From the NCBI RefSeq assembly GCF_034190915.1, contig NW_026947485.1:29463519-29527518 (forward strand): a DNA stretch of 64,000 nt, given 5' to 3'. The position numbers and the translations under genes are program-made. Positions within the stretch are counted from its first letter, which is position 1; every line of letters starts with the position of its first letter. The notes below the pieces were generated by a model. That model made no database searches. It was not told the origin of the DNA and worked only from the letters and a program-made list of their open reading frames with translations. Of this stretch, positions 63,367-64,000 are shown piece after piece. The DNA comes from Cavia porcellus (lineage: Eukaryota; Chordata; Mammalia; Rodentia; Caviidae).

Positions 63367-64000
63367 CTGGAAGACAGAGGACAAGGCAAATTATACACAG
63401 ATCAGAGGGGGCCAGGACACAGGCGACAGCTCGATCAGATCCACGCGCCTAGTGCGGGCTGCTCTTTGCTGTGCGCTGTACGACCCGGCCTTCTGCCAAA
63501 GTTTAAAGGGTTAGGAGAAGAGAGTGGTTAATTATGCAGTGAAATGAAGTCGCCTAGAGTTCCAGTGATCACTCCAACAGGGTTAACTTGCATGCCCAGC
63601 GCGCCTGCTTCCCTCCATCTCCGGGCCCAGCTGCCCACAATTTAACACCCGACGCAGGGCACAACGCTCCTGTGCCTGGGCTTCTCCCGGTTTGCCCAAA
63701 GCCCCAACACTCGATGCTTCACCAATGAAACCATTTTTTGACCGTGGATAGTGGCAATCTGATGAGCCAAATAGCAGGTCGATTTCCCAGTTTCAGTCAG
63801 TGTCAAGGGCTGGGGAGGGCGGGGCGCAGAGGGAGAAGAAAGGGGTCCCCACAAGCTCCCTCCCGGCCACCCTTCACCCAAAGAGGGCCAGGGGCCAGCT
63901 CAACTTAGGGTAGTGCGGACAGCGCTAGCCAGCCAGGATCAGGCTCCCAGGGGTGCAGCCCCGCTGGGACAGCCAGGGAGAGCAGAAGGCCACCCGGGTG
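63367..64000 (-). other. HOXA13: HOXA13 intron, truncated by the window end
   Basis: Non-coding sequence upstream of the exon 2 acceptor, GC-rich toward the end. No splice donor for exon 1 is recognised, so the intron is at least 634 bp here. Confidence 0.6.

Overview
This is vertebrate, specifically mammalian, nuclear DNA: 64 kb of the central and 5' (posterior) part of a HOXA cluster. The evidence is seven two-exon homeobox genes. In order along the window they are HOXA5, HOXA6, HOXA7, HOXA9, HOXA10, HOXA11 and the last exon of HOXA13. All lie on the minus strand, so each gene's 3' end is at the lower coordinate. Each protein closely matches the human paralogue as I remember it, but not exactly: HOXA5 has several substitutions, HOXA10 is about 6 residues longer, and HOXA11 has a Pro-interrupted Ala tract. 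The species is therefore a non-human mammal, probably placental. I cannot name it. I recognised no SINE, LINE, LTR or DNA transposon, as expected for a Hox cluster. The only repeats are microsatellites and homopolymers.

Layout: 1-6.9 kb is the HOXA4-HOXA5 spacer, with CDX-type sites, a GA repeat and a candidate TATA-driven minus-strand upstream exon. HOXA5 CDS is 7655-9454, HOXA6 11505-13545, HOXA7 20729-22431, HOXA9 29221-31063, mir-196b 35016-35099, HOXA10 37370-39794, HOXA11 48252-50591 and HOXA13 exon 2 63122-63366 (exon 1 lies beyond the window). Six of the genes have one intron just upstream of the homeobox, and HOXA13 shows the same acceptor. Exon 1 encodes the N-terminal region and exon 2 the homeodomain. 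Six AATAAA signals on the minus strand, about 0.75-1.65 kb past the stops, mark likely 3' ends.

How it works together: these are DNA-binding transcription factors that specify axial, limb, reproductive-tract and blood identities. mir-196b, lying between HOXA9 and HOXA10, has matching seed sites in the 3'UTRs of HOXA5, HOXA7 (four 8-mers) and HOXA9, and none that I saw in HOXA10, HOXA11 or HOXA13. This is the expected sign of a 5'-cluster microRNA repressing genes toward the 3' side. CTCF-like motifs lie in the A5/A6, A7/A9, A9/A10 and A10/A11 intervals in minus orientation, and in the A11/A13 interval in plus orientation, suggesting insulated blocks. Between genes there are three candidate upstream minus-strand first exons (near 6.0, 18.3 and 45.4 kb), a diverged tandem duplicate of a ~57-bp element between HOXA10 and HOXA11, CpG islands at 26-27, 34.5-35.7 and 57.2-58.6 kb, and likely plus-strand antisense RNAs. 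I found no entirely unknown gene system. The novelty is in the regulatory architecture.
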